From the NCBI RefSeq assembly GCF_964019385.1, contig NC_088647.1, forward strand, positions 11,529,227-11,593,226: a DNA stretch of 64,000 nucleotides, given 5' to 3'. How positions within the stretch are numbered: position 1 is the first letter of the stretch; every line of letters begins with the position of its first letter. Source of the DNA: Sycon ciliatum. Lineage: Eukaryota > Porifera > Calcarea > Leucosolenida > Sycettidae. A model generated the notes under the pieces. The model made no database searches. It was given only the letters and a program-made list of their open reading frames with translations, and was not told the DNA's origin. A program made the translations under genes and the position numbers. This document shows positions 11,052-22,115 of the stretch, piece after piece.

Positions 11052-11883
11052 CTACCTCCAACAAGCGAAATTTGGCGCATTTTTTTACTTCAAATTACTC
11101 GAAATAACTCACACTTTACAATCAAAACTAATGATTAATTCACCAAAATCCAACTTTGTATTGCTCAACAAGGACATTAGAGGCAACAGTTTGGCTGAAC
11201 AACTCTCCTCTGATTCAGAGATCGCAGTTTCTTCTGGAGAGGAATTGTCCCTGTTTTGAGACGAAAGTGCGACTAGAGCGGGTTCAGTTGCAGCAAGTAC
11301 CTCTGTTGTAATCGCTCTGAAAATCTCTATGTCACTCCTGTGTGCTGTGCTCGAGCCACGGTGTCGAGGGTAGTCGTTTCCGCCGCCACTATTCAGATTG
11401 ACGTGGTAAGAACTGTGCAACACCTCCACAAGCGCCTGGACTCCAACTGTTTTGCAGGGTATTCTCGCCAACTGTCCAAAATTGCCTGCAGCAATTCCTG
11501 GCGATTTTCCTTAGCCACCAGAGACGCATCGCTCTGGTGGCTGTTGAAAGACGCTAGGATTGTTTGGCATGGACGCATGGACTCTGTGCTGGCGGAGTGA
11601 CCAAGAGGAGAGAGAGAGAACTCCTTGGTTTTGCATTGAAACGCGAAAGCACAACAATTCTCCTTCGCAGAATGGACGCGGGCACAGTTTTGCTGGTACA
11701 CGAGAGACACGCTTGCTTCTGACTAAGTATGAGCCATGTGCCACTCACCAGCGTGTCGCTTGGCTTCCTGCACCCGGTTGCATGGAGCTACAAGTAGGTC
11801 GTACCTCACAGTCTTGTGAAGTAGTTTTGGTACCAACACAAAAAAATCAAAAAAACGCGCCAAGTTTCGCTTGTCGGAGGTAG
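11052..11883. mobile_element. 832-bp TIR element with TA duplication
   Basis: The inverted ends begin CTACCTCC; matching continues through ACAAGCGAAA and TTGGCGC for about 35 bp with few mismatches. The host repeat reads GCTTATATTTATTG where unoccupied (for example near 20,190). Here it reads GCTTA, element, TATATTTATTG, so TA was duplicated. This points to the Tc1/mariner-like superfamily. An open frame of 120 codons on the minus strand (11,109-11,471) has no recognisable transposase motif, so the element is probably non-autonomous. Confidence 0.85.
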
Positions 11884-12855
11884 TATATTTATTGTTTGCT
11901 AGTAGGCCGTTCGCACTCGTAGCCAGTGCCCCAGGAGATTTGACCCCGCTGTAGATGGCTTGAGTTCCAAGTCAGGCGCACCGGCGAAAAGCCCCAAACT
12001 AGGAGATAGGCTATTTCCAGCTTTCAGCAGCCCTGGACAGGTCGTTTATGACAATGTGTGTCATTTCTCTTGTGCACTACCCTTTGTGTGTCTGTTGTAG
12101 GAATTCACGATGGTCACTGTCCAAGTTGCAGGTGTGAATAGTCGGAAAGGTGAGAAATGGTGAATTTTGGTCCATGTGTGCGCATGTGTTCTTTTCAATT
12201 TACCTGTGGGTAAATGGGCCCAGCTGCAATGTGGGTGCTGGATTGGCTTATATTTATTTTTTGCTAGTAGGCCGCTTGCACTCGTAGGCAGTGTCCCAGG
12301 AAATTTGAGGCTGATGTAACTTGCTTGACTTCCAAGTCTGGATGTACGGGCAAAAAGCCCCAAACTAGGAGATAGGTAATTTTTAGGGTTCAGCAGCCCT
12401 GGGCAGGTCGTTTATGACAATGTGTGTCATTTCTGTTCTGCACTACCCTTTGTGTGTCTGTTGTAGGAATTCACGGTGGTCACTGTCCAAGTTGCAGGTG
12501 TGAATAGTCGGTAAGGTGAGAAATGGTGAATTTTGGACCATTTCTGCGCTTGTGTTCTTTTCAATGTACCTGTGGGTGAATGGGCCCAGCTTCAATGTGG
12601 GTACTGGATTTGCTTAAAATTTTGGTTTGCTAGTCGGCCGCTTGCACTCGTAGGCAGTGCCCCAGGAAATTTGACCCTGCTGGTTCTGGCTTGAGTTCCA
12701 AGTCCGGATGCACGGGCAAAAAGCCCCAAACTGGGAGATAGGTAACTTTTAGGGTTCAGCAGGCTGGGGCAGGTCGTTCATGACAATTTGTGCTATTTCT
12801 CTTGTGCACTACCCTTTGCGTGTCTGTTGTAGGAATTAACGGTGGTCACTAACCT
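11884..12855 (+). repeat. 364-bp repeats: two full copies and one truncated
   Basis: Copies run at about 11,886-12,250, 12,251-12,615 and 12,616-12,855, head to tail. The exon-like 49-nt segment is at 12101-12149 in the first. In the second the segment near 12,471 reads GTCGGTAAGG, which places a stop codon in the otherwise conserved frame. The third copy is cut at GTGGTCACTAAC by the next inserted element. Confidence 0.9.
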
Positions 12856-14260
12856 AGTGGTAGGCACTTCAGTCGCGTGACATGACCTGTCACAAAGTAC
12901 TAACGCTGAATCGCGTACATGCGTGGCACCACAGATAGGCGCATGCATAAATCGATCTGTAGCTGCATGGAAGCTGCGCAGGGCCTTCTCGTGTTGCGCA
13001 GCATGTAGCGGAGGCCCTCAGCTTCCGTTTGAGCCCACATACGTCATGATGCGGCAATTTTTTGTACTCACGTACAGTTCGAATAAAATCGGCAAGGGTT
13101 TTCCGGGCATTACACTTGATTACACACATTTGCCATGTAGCTCATCGTCTTCAGCGTCGTATTTCCTTTCGGAATCAGTTGTCCACGTTCGTCCGACACT
13201 TTGCGCATAGCTGCACAAGAAGAAATAATGCGAGGTGGTATTGAAAGCGAACCGCGGCAGGCATCCTCCCGGCAGCACATGTGGTCCTTGTTTATCGGCG
13301 TCCATGCGTATGGCTGCGCAAGAAGAAATATTGCCAGGTGTTATTGGAGTCGCATCGGAGCAGTCGTTCTCTCCTGCAGGCGACGAGTAGGACAGTATAT
13401 ACTTCGGCGATTGGACCAAGAGGGCTGACATCAAAACGGCCTGCTTGGAACAAATCGTCAGCTGATCAGCAGGTGGTTTCCAGCGACCAAGAAAAGCATT
13501 GACGGTGATATTTATATAATAATAATGTATATCCGAGAATCCAACACACACTCTATGCACAAAATCTCTCATGCTGGAGTTGCTGAAGTTTCAGTAGTCC
13601 CAAAAATTTGCAGACGATGTTCTACATGTGATAGTATGTCATTTCTTTTCGTCAAATACCCGGTAATATTCTACCCGGTAAAATTCTAGTTTGCTCAGTC
13701 TTCGGCTCATTGTTCTTCCGTACTCGTCACCACGTCAGTACTGTACATGTAGCAACAATGTGTTCTGGCACTGAATTATTGTAGTTACTCTATCTTACCT
13801 CAAAGTCTCATCATATGCTTTTCCAAAGGCTTCTCAGCACTGTTTTCATGCTGTTGCGATGGAGTTGCTATGCTGTTGCTATGGAGCTGCCATGGTGACC
13901 ACACCCGATATCTACGTCTGAGCTGCCGGACGGATGAAAAATGCGAAGTTTTTCCCAACCATGCTGTTTCTGCATTCATCTGGTTATTTTGACCTGCTTC
14001 CAGTGAGCCTGGTATTTTGCCACTATAGACACTGAAGAAAGTCATGGCAATCGGTGATATGCTGCTGGTGCCATCGAAATACTGAAATTGCCGTTATTCA
14101 ATTCTCCGACTTTGGGTGGCTATTTCTCTGTGCCAAGTTATTCTTTTTGCTTCAAATTTTCTGTGGAGTCTTCCTAAACCTATCTAAATCGGATACAAGA
14201 AAGAAATACGACTATTTCTGGTTTTGAAAAAACCGCCTGAAGTGCCTACCACTGTATAAG
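12856..14260. mobile_element. ~1.4-kb TIR element inserted in a 364-bp repeat
   Basis: The left end AGTGGTAGGCACTTCAG (about 12,858) is matched in reverse complement by CTGAAGTGCCTACCACT (ending near 14,256). The insertion interrupts the repeat landmark GGTGGTCACTGTCC. Interior segments at about 13,200-13,240 and 13,310-13,360 share CAAGAAGAAATA-type text, an internal duplication. A 150-codon open frame on the minus strand (13,120-13,572) overlaps that duplication and shows no transposase motif. Exact target duplication is not clear. Confidence 0.65.
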
Positions 14261-14265
14261 TATGT

Positions 14266-14682
14266 GTTATTAGCCGAGTAGTATCAGGGAAATACCCCCC
14301 CCCCCAATATCTATTAGCCGAGTAGTATCAGGGAAATACCCCCCCCCCCCAATATCTATTAGCCGAGTAGTATCAGGGAAATACCCCCCCCCCCCCCAAT
14401 ATCTATTAGCCGAGTAGTATCAGGGAAATACCCCCCCCCCCAATATCTATTAGCCGAGTAGTATCAGGGAAATACCCCCCCCCCCCCCAATATCTATTAG
14501 CCGAGTAGTATCAGGGAAATACCCCCCCAATATCTATTAGCCGAGTAGTATTAGGGAAATCCCCCCCCCCCCAATATCTATTAGCCGAGTAGTATCAGGG
14601 AAATACCCCCAATATCTATTAGCCGAGTAGTATCAGGGAAATACCCCCCCCCCCCCCAATATCTATTAGCCGAGTAGTCCTT
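14266..14682 (+). repeat. ~43-bp minisatellite with variable poly-C runs, ten landmarks
   Basis: TATTAGCCGAGTAGTATCAG occurs ten times, each followed by GGGAAATA, a C run varying from about 5 to 15 nt, then AATATC. The unit length therefore varies with the homopolymer. Runs of C or G this long are prone to slippage and to assembly error. Confidence 0.95.
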
Positions 14683-15081
14683 CTTCCTCAGCCATCGTCA
14701 GCGCTCCTTCACACTACAAGTAACAATGAAACCTTTTTGGTGGTGTGGTTTGCTTTGTTGGTATGTGCAGTGGTGCAGAAGTGAAAGGACCCGGGGTGCG
14801 GGGGGGGGGGGGGGGGGTGCGGAAGGGTACGCGTGTACGATTTGTATGTGTATGTGTACAGTGTGTATGGGGTCAAATGTCGGGGCAATATCGTGTAATA
14901 TTGGACCGCCTGAGCGGGCTGGTATGGAGAAATATTGCCCGCTCTATCTGGTCGCTGATTGGTTGTAGACCTGGAAACGGTCACCTGACGTGTAATAAGA
15001 AGAAATATTCGTCTGGAATTTAATTTAGTCGTTTCGTCCAAGCAGCTTTTGGACTAAATTTATTTTTGCCGGACTAATATC
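14683..15081. other. Unrecognised DNA with a poly-G run
   Basis: A G run of about 19 at 14,800-14,818 and GT-rich text follow. No gene or known repeat was recognised. Confidence 0.4.
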
Positions 15082-16360
15082 AATTTGAAACTCGGGTATG
15101 AAGCCAATAACAAAAGTAGAAAGGAAAAGGCCATATGGAAACATTGGAAAGGAGTTAAGAGTAACTCTCCACCACTGTAACTAGATACTATATACAGTCA
15201 GAAAGTGCAACAACTAGGCACAAAACTGACAAAGTACTGAGACATTCGACGTCCTGACACATAGCTTCAACTCTTTGGTCTTTCCATAACCTTGAACCTT
15301 CCAAGTTGGAAGGCTGTCAGTTAGCGCTACGGAGATGTGTTGAAGCTAGGTGTCAAGACGTCGAATGTCTCAGTACTCTGTCAGTTTTGTGCCTAGTTGT
15401 TGCACTTTCTGACTGTATATAGTATCTAGTTACGGTGGTGGAGACTTACTCTTAAAGGGGAAGTTAAGGCAAAAATTAAAATTTCACCAGTTGTAGTCTT
15501 CGGGGTGCTGAGTCGAATGGTCTTGGTCCGAGGAAGCTGAGACGCTCCCTTCCTACTTGAATCCCAATCGAACTCGCGCACTTCCACCGAAACTGGGTGA
15601 CTGCGCCCTACTAGATGGGGATTTGTATGCAAAATGTCACTAAAAGCGCCATTTCGTTCTTATAAAAGCATGGATGACCGCGATTGGCCCATATGTTGTA
15701 GTCTTTTGGACGCTGAGTCGACTGGTTTTGGTCCGAAAAGGCTGCGATGCAGCGTTCCTCCTTTATTCCCAATCGAACATGGTTGAAGAAGCGGTCACGT
15801 GGTCCTGGGTGCCCAAATCACCTGGTCACCACGCCAGCAGGTGACAACTTTCACACCAAGGTTCAACTCGAGTTCAACTCGAGTGACAGGACTGCACCCA
15901 AAAAAGGTCAAACAGGCTAGTAAGTTGTACCCTGCAGGCACGGTGACCAGGTGACTGGTGTACGCAGGAGCACGTGACCGCTTGTTCAACCATGTTCGAT
16001 TGGGAATAAAGGAGGAACGCCGCATCGCAGCCTTTTCGGACCAAAACCAGTCGACTCAGCGTCCAAAAGACTACAACATATGGGCTAATCGCGGTCATCC
16101 ATGCTTTTATAAGAACGAAATGGCGCTTTTAGTGACATTTTGCATACAAATCCCCATCTAGTAGGGCGCAGTCACCCAGTTTCGGTGGAAGTGCGCGAGT
16201 TCGATAGGGATTCAAGTAGGAAGGGAGCGTCTCAGCTTCCTCGGACCACGACCATTCGACTCAGCACCCCGAAGACTACAACTGGTGAAATTTTAATTTT
16301 TGCCTTGACTTCCCCTTTAACTCCTTTCCATATGTTCTTTTCCTTTCTACTTTTAATATC
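15082..16360. mobile_element. Foldback MITE (family A), split by a TTAA MITE
   Basis: The left arm starts near AATTTGAAACTCGGGTAT (15,082) and carries GAGTTAAGAGTAACTCTCC, TATATACAGTCAGAAAGTGC and ACTGAGACATTCGACG. The same text appears in reverse complement at about 15,355-15,455. At GAGACTTACTCTTAA (15,456) another element enters, and the arm resumes as TTAACTCCTTTCCATATG at about 16,317. The relative at 25.0-25.7 kb reads straight through this point, showing the unoccupied site. Confidence 0.8.
15456..16319. mobile_element. TTAA-flanked foldback MITE, copy 1
   Basis: The ends are AGGGGAAGTTAAGGCAAAAA and its complement, both bordered by TTAA. The empty site in the 25-kb relative has a single TTAA, so TTAA was duplicated. 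TTAA specificity is characteristic of piggyBac, although these termini are not the usual CCC-type. The ~860 bp are almost one long palindrome with a centre at CTCGAGTTCAACTCGAG near 15,870. Open frames on both arms mirror each other and are non-coding. Confidence 0.85.
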
Positions 16361-16486
16361 AATTTGTCCAGTATTTCCAATACACTTTTATGATCCATGG
16401 ACGAAATTTACAACCAGACGAACTCCCTTTCTTTGGAGTTGGACGAAATTATTGACCGACGAATTTTTCTGCCTGTGCAGTAGTTC
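16320..16486. other. Remnant of family-A arm and unrecognised DNA
   Basis: The text resumes with the outer arm of the family-A element (CTCCTTTCCATATGTTCTTT) and passes into unrecognised sequence before the 364-bp repeats restart. Confidence 0.4.
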
Positions 16487-16976
16487 CAGGTGAGAATAGT
16501 CGGAAGGGTCTGAAATAGTGAATTTTGGACCATTTCTGCGCTTGTGTTCTTTTCAATGTACCAGTGGGTAAATGGGCCCAGCTTCAATGTGGGTGCTGGA
16601 TTTGCTTAAATTTTTGGTTTGCTAGTAGGCTGCTTGCACTCGTAGGCAGTGTCCCAGGAAATTTTACCCTGCTGTAACTGGCTTGAGTTCCAAGTCCGGA
16701 TGCACGGGCAAAAAGCCCCAAACTGGGTGATAGGTTATTTTCAGCTTCCAGCAGCCCTGCGCAGGTCAGTTATTGAAATGTGTGCCATTTCTCTTGTGCA
16801 CTACCCTTTTTGTGTCTGTTGTAGGAATTAGCAATGGTCACTGTCAAAGTTGCAGGTGTGAATAGTCGGAAAGGTGAGAAAAGATAAATTTTGGTCCATT
16901 TGTGCGCATGTGTTCTTTTCAATGTACCTGTGGGTAAAAGGGCCCAGCTTCAATGTGGGTGCTGGATTAGCTTATA
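16487..16976 (+). repeat. 364-bp repeats: a partial and a full copy
   Basis: The block resumes in the middle of the exon-like segment (GTGAGAATAGTCGGAAGGG) and then has a complete unit from about 16,611. The 49-nt segment near 16,829 reads in frame as ELAMVTVKVAGVNSRK. The block is interrupted at GCTTA by the next element. Confidence 0.9.
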
Positions 16977-17331
16977 CCGTACTGGCAATATATGTTGCCG
17001 CGTAACGCGTAACGCAGGGGGGTGCGGCGTAACGCGCGACCAGGCTAGTGCGACAAATTTTCGTTGAGTTCGTAACGCGCGTCCGGCGGGGTGCGGCGAT
17101 CTTTTCATTGCAGTTTGCACTGCACAAGAAAAAATGATGCGGCAAAAGCAAAAAAAATGATGCGGCAATAGCAAAAAAGTGATGCGGCAATAGCAAAAAA
17201 AGGACTGCGGCAATATAGAAACCTGTGTAACGGCTCCTGTGCGACTTTGCATGTAACGCCCTGCGTGCGGCAAACATGTGCCAATGTAATGCTTCATGGC
17301 CTCACTGCGGCAACATATATTGCCAGTACGG
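16977..17331. mobile_element. 355-bp MITE with perfect 25-bp TIRs and TA duplication
   Basis: The ends begin CCGTACTGGCAATATATGTT and stay identical through TGCCGC. The element is bordered by TA on each side and sits at the GCTTATATTTATTG site whose empty form occurs in sibling repeats, so the TA duplication is directly visible. The interior holds about four short repeats of the form GCAAAAAAAATGATGCGG. Identical TIRs imply recent mobility, driven by some TA-targeting transposase in trans. Confidence 0.95.
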
Positions 17332-18195
17332 TATTTATTGTTTCCTAGTAGGCTGCTTGCACTCGTAGGCAGTGCCCCGGGAAATTTGACCCTGCTGTAG
17401 CTGGCTTGAGTTCCAAGTCCGGATGCACGGGCAAAAAGCCCCAAACTTGGATACTGGTAATTTTCAGCTTTCAGCAGCCCTGGGCAGGTCGTTTATGACA
17501 ATGTGTGTCATTTATGTTGTGCACTACCCTTTGTGTGTCTGCTGTAGGAATTTACGATGGTCACTGTCCAAGTTGCAGGTGCGAATAGTCGGAAAGGTGA
17601 GAAATGGTGAATTTTGGACCATTTCTGCGCTTGTGTTCTTTTCAATGTACCTGTGGGTAAATGGGCCCAGCATTAATGTGGGTGCTGGAATTGCTTAAAT
17701 TTTTGCTTTGCTAGTAGGCTGCTTGCAGTCGTAGGCAGTGTCACAGGCAATTTGACCCTGCTGTAACTGTCTTGAGTTCCAAGTCCGGATGCACGGGCAA
17801 AAAGACCCAAACTGGGATATAGGTAATTTTTAGGGTTAAGCAGCCCTTGGCAAGTCGTTTATGACAGTGTGTGTCATTCTTGTTGTGCACTACCCTTTGC
17901 GTGTCTGTTGGAAGAAGTTACCATAGTCTCTGTCCATGTTGCAGGTGTCAATAGTCGGAAAGGTGAGAAAAAAGAAAATTTTGACCATTTGTGCGCAACT
18001 GTTCGTTTCAATGTAAGTGTGTGTAAATGGGCCCAGCTGCAATGTGGGTGCTCGAATTGCTTAGATTTTTGGTTTGTTAGTAGTCTGCTTGCACTCGCAG
18101 ATATTGCCCCAGGAAACTAGACCCTGCGGTAACAGGCTTGAGTTTCAAGTCCGGATGCACTGGCAAAAAGCCCCGAACTTGGAGATCGGTTATTG
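17332..18195 (+). repeat. 364-bp repeats: two full copies and a partial
   Basis: Units lie at about 17,334-17,700, 17,701-18,062 and 18,063-18,195. The exon-like segments read EFTMVTVQVAGANSRK (near 17,549) and EEVTIVSVHVAGVNSRK (near 17,911). Substitutions include conservative ones such as Q/H and V/M. Confidence 0.9.
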
Positions 18196-18867
18196 GCGCA
18201 CTAGCCAATGGCTAGAGCGTGTTAGCACCGCATGAACACCTGCCAGCTGGCAGCTTGATTATACTAATCAATCACGCAGATTCACGGCGCTTATCTACAG
18301 CGCAGCTCCGAAACCGTGCCAAGAGAGGTTGCAGCTCACACCTCGTATTTCTTCTGCTCCAAACTTTTCCCACGTGCCTTGCTTTGAGTGTTGCCTTTGT
18401 GAAAGTAGAGTTCGCTGCTGCTGCCTGGCTTTCACAGTTTTGCTTCTAGCTTTTTCTTCCCCACCAACACCCACCCTATAGCTGTTGCTCTACGTTAACA
18501 TGTTGCTATATTCTCTGCAGCCTATGTGGTCTTCACTTGCATCCGCTGTAACTTGCCATATTCAATTCTAAAAAACAAACAAGTAAAATAAAACATTGGG
18601 GAGTGCGGATGTTCACTCACAACTGGTTTGCCCTGTTTGCTTGCTTGCGACTCAGTTGCAGAGTCATTGCCTGTTCGCGACTCAGCAGAGTCTTTTCGCG
18701 TTGCGACTCATTTGCTGAGTCACGTGACATTGCACCAGTTGTTCGAATCCAGAACTCCACCTATCCAATTTAACTCAACCAGACTATTCTGTGTGTGCTC
18801 GTTCATGCGTGTGGGTCCGCATGCACGCGCATGTACATATCCGGCTGTGTAAAGCACGGGCTCATTT
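18196..18867. other. ~670-bp insertion in a 364-bp repeat
   Basis: Unrelated DNA replaces the expected continuation between GAGATCGGTTATT and TTTCAGCAGCCCTGG. No inverted ends were found. At 18,645-18,725 there are several GCGACTCA or GACTCAGCAGAGTC motifs. Origin unknown. Confidence 0.5.
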
Positions 18868-19096
18868 AAGGTTTCAGCAGCCCTGGGCAGGTCGTTTATG
18901 ACAATGTCTGGCATTTCTGTTGTGCACTTCCCGTTGTGTGCCTATTGCAGGAATTCACGGTGGTCAATGTACATGTTGCAGCTGTGAATAGTAGGAAAGG
19001 TGAGAAATAGGTAAATTTTGACCATTTGTGCGCACCTGTTCGTTTCAATGTAAGTGTGTGTAAACGGGCCCAGCTGCAATGTGGGTGCTGGAATTG
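18868..19096 (+). repeat. 364-bp repeat, 3' half
   Basis: Continues the copy broken at 18,195. The exon-like segment near 18,950 reads EFTVVNVHVAAVNSRK. The copy ends at GGTGCTGGAATTG, where another element enters. Confidence 0.85.
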
Positions 19097-19823
19097 CATA
19101 GCCAGCAATCGCATGTCATCACGTACATTGAAAATCAACATAATTTTGCGAATCGATCTTTTTTTCAGGATCACTTTTCAACGAGGACGAAGCAAAGTCG
19201 GCCGAACGAAGCCTAGAGGAAGAAAATCACCCTCTCCACTTCACCATCACGATACTGACATAGATACGAGATGAAACAACTAAAAAATCCACAAGAAAAC
19301 TGGACGGCCATCATCGCGCTGACTTTGGTCTGACTTTGGTCTGAGAATTTCTATCATGATCAAAAATGTACGCGGAGCACTCAAAAATAAGCCACAGACG
19401 TACCTTTATCGCTCTCTACTCCTTTTTCAAGGCACAAAAGTCGACTCTCCACTTTCAAACCAGGAGCCAGACATACCAGTGGTCCTTTTCAGCTGCTCCA
19501 CGAGCGCAGGAAATGTTCACCAAGGGGCGCAGAGCAGCATCCATTCCAGAAAAAGAGCTAAAATACGAGTGAGACTGCATGACTGAGTACATGAGTACAT
19601 GAATGAGTACATGCAGAAAATAGTCAATTTCAGCGTTTCTGCTCCAAACAGCAACTAGCTTCGACTAGAAACAAAGATTACACCAAAGGATCAAACAACA
19701 ACCATTTTCTGCAGTTTTTTTGCAGGGAGCTTCCTTGTGCTTGGCCCAGCACGCCAAAAATCACACCCCGGAGGAGTACAAAAATTACAACTCTCAGATG
19801 TCCTCGATTGCTGGCCATGCTTA
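19097..19823. mobile_element. ~727-bp element with short inverted ends
   Basis: It begins CATAGCCAGCAATCG and ends CGATTGCTGGCCATG, inserted between GGAATTG and CTTAG, which are contiguous (GGAATTGCTTAG) in sibling copies. The inverted match is about 14 of 15. No clear target duplication, transposase motif or superfamily assignment. Confidence 0.6.
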
Positions 19824-20805
19824 GCTTTTTGGTTTGCTAGTAGGCCGCTTGCACTCGTAGGCAGTGCCCCAGGAAATTTGACCCTGCTGTAACTGGCTTG
19901 AGTTCCAAGTGCGGATGCACGGGCAAAAAGCCCCAAACTGGGAGATAGGTAATTTTTAGTGTTCAGCAGCCCTGGGCAGGTCGTTTATGATAATGTGTGT
20001 CATTTCTCTTGTGCACTACCCTTTGTGTGTCTGTTTTAGGAATTCACAATAGTCACTGTCCAAGTTGCAGGTGTGAATAGTGGGAAAGGTGAGAAATAGT
20101 GAATTTTGGACCATTTCTGCGCTTGTGTTCTTTTTCCTGATGATGTTCTTGTGGGTAAATGGGCCCAGCTTCAATGTGGGTGCTGGATTAGCTTATATTT
20201 ATTGTTTGCTAGTAGGCCGCTTGCACTCGTAGGCAGTGCCTCAGGAAATTTGACCCTGCTGTAAGTGGCTTGAGTTCCAAGTCCGGATGCACGGGCAAAA
20301 AGCCCCAAACTGGGAGATAGGTAATTTTCAGCTTTCAGCAGCCTTGGGCAGGTCGTATATGACAATGTGTGTCATTTCTGTTGTGCACTACCCTTTGTGT
20401 GAATATTTCAGGAATTCACGGTGGTCACTGTCCATGTTGCAGCTGTGAATAGTCGGAAAGGTGAGAAGTGGTGAATTTTTGACCATTTGTGCGCACCTGT
20501 TCTTTTCAATGTACCTGTTGGTAAATGGGCCCAGCTGCAATGTGGGTGCTGGATTTGCTTAGATTTTTGGTTTGCTAGTAGGTCGCTCGCACTCGTAGGC
20601 AGTGCATCAGGAAATTTGACCGTGCTGTGACTGGCTTGAGTTCCAAGACAGGATGTACGGGCAAAAAGCCCCAAACTTTGAGATCGGTTATCGCCGGGTT
20701 CAGCAGCCCTGGGCAGGTCGTATATGACAATGTGTGTCAATTCTGTTGTGCACTACCCTTTGTGTGCCTATTGCAGGAAATCACGATGGTCACTGTCCAT
20801 GTTGC
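19824..20805 (+). repeat. 364-bp repeats: two full copies and one truncated
   Basis: Units at about 19,826-20,190, 20,191-20,560 and 20,561-20,805. The junction GCTTATATTTATTG near 20,190 is the empty site for the TA elements above. Exon-like segments read EFTIVTVQVAGVNSGK and EFTVVTVHVAAVNSRK. The last copy breaks off inside the segment at GTTGCAGCGG. Confidence 0.9.
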
Positions 20806-21882
20806 AGCGGCACACTTTGGCCATGGCACATTCTAGTATATCTACATGGACAGCAGTCACAGCACCATGATGCCGGAGTTCAGGGATTGTCCAAATCACT
20901 CGTTATATCAAACTAATTATTTGTCATACCCTCAGTCTAAGGAATATCTCAGTAATGATATTGATTTTCAACGTCTTTCTAGATTTACCCTGCAATCCAT
21001 CTCAAAAGACAAAAAAAATGATGCAGTTTGAAATCTTGAATCTTGTTGCCGAGCACGTGCCAAATGCAGAGAAGGTACGCTTTCCAACGGCCAAAGAGAG
21101 TTGGAACGCTTGTGTCTTTGTGGGTAACTTGAACATTGGGGCTCATGCAAAATCGCATCGATTTTGAGATTTCCCCGCAACTTTTTGCTTCAGCAAAAAT
21201 ATTGTGCTGGACCACATTCCTGTCACTTCGCAGTGGCTTATTGTTGGTGCAGTTAGTATCCCACCCTCCCATCCCTGACTTCTGGGTGTGTGTTTATCGA
21301 TATCTTATTGGTTTTCTTATTGCCAATATTGGCCATGTGGCTGTGGCAGTTACGACTGTTTTTCCTTTTTAGTTAAAAAACGTAGGGGAGGTGTGCGTCG
21401 TGGGCCATTGTATGCCGTGGTTACATACAGCTTCAGATTGTATGGCTAGTATAGTGACAGGGGTGTTGAGTCTGCAGGGGAAGAATACAGTGATTGAACT
21501 GACGCTGGATGATGACCGTGTGGTGAGTGTGTGGGGATTTAGAGATGCCGTCCTTGGGCAGGGATATAGGTCCTTTAGCATGGACCGGTGTTGTTTCATT
21601 CATTGTAACATTTTGTCGTTTTCTGTGTGTTTTGCTGTCCGACTACAGTAGCAGCAGTGTCTTGTGCATATTTTTTTCTTACCAGGCTCTATGCATACAA
21701 TTTATATGCAAGGAAAAAGAAGGAAAAAATCAGGAAAGAGATAATATTATAATAATATCAATAAATAAAGCCGTTGCCGAGCCACCGTGCTCACAGCAAC
21801 TAGCAGAGACTTCTGTGCATGTTTGTGTTATTGTTGTGAAAGTGGACCACAAAGACCACGATATCTGCACGTAGTCTACATA
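20806..21882. other. No gene recognised
   Basis: About 1.1 kb of unrecognised sequence. Open frames of 60-115 codons in several directions have no recognisable domain. The sequence is AT-rich near 21,720-21,770. Confidence 0.4.
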
Positions 21883-22115
21883 CTGTAAAAGCATAAATTT
21901 TCGGTGGTGTAATATTTTCCGTATTCTCCAAAATCGGCGGTTCGGTGGAGGGAAATTTTCGGTAAACCCGTTTTCCAGGTACCGGTAAGTGTACTAGTTC
22001 TGCATGTATACAGTACAGGTAGTACCGACATTTTCGGTGCGTTTTATTTTGGGTAAAAATTGTCAGCACCGAAGTTACCAAAAATAGACACCACCGAAAA
22101 TGTCTGCTTTTACAG
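21883..22115. mobile_element. 233-bp MITE with TA flanks
   Basis: The ends begin CTGTAAAAGCA and share TTTTCGGTGGTGT. TA borders both sides. There is no coding capacity. The sizes and termini suit a Tc1/mariner-class MITE. Confidence 0.85.

Noticed and set aside
13120-13572. 150-codon minus-strand gene inside the 1.4-kb TIR element
   Set aside because: No transposase or other motif; it overlaps an internal duplication of the element and lacks any start or splice support.
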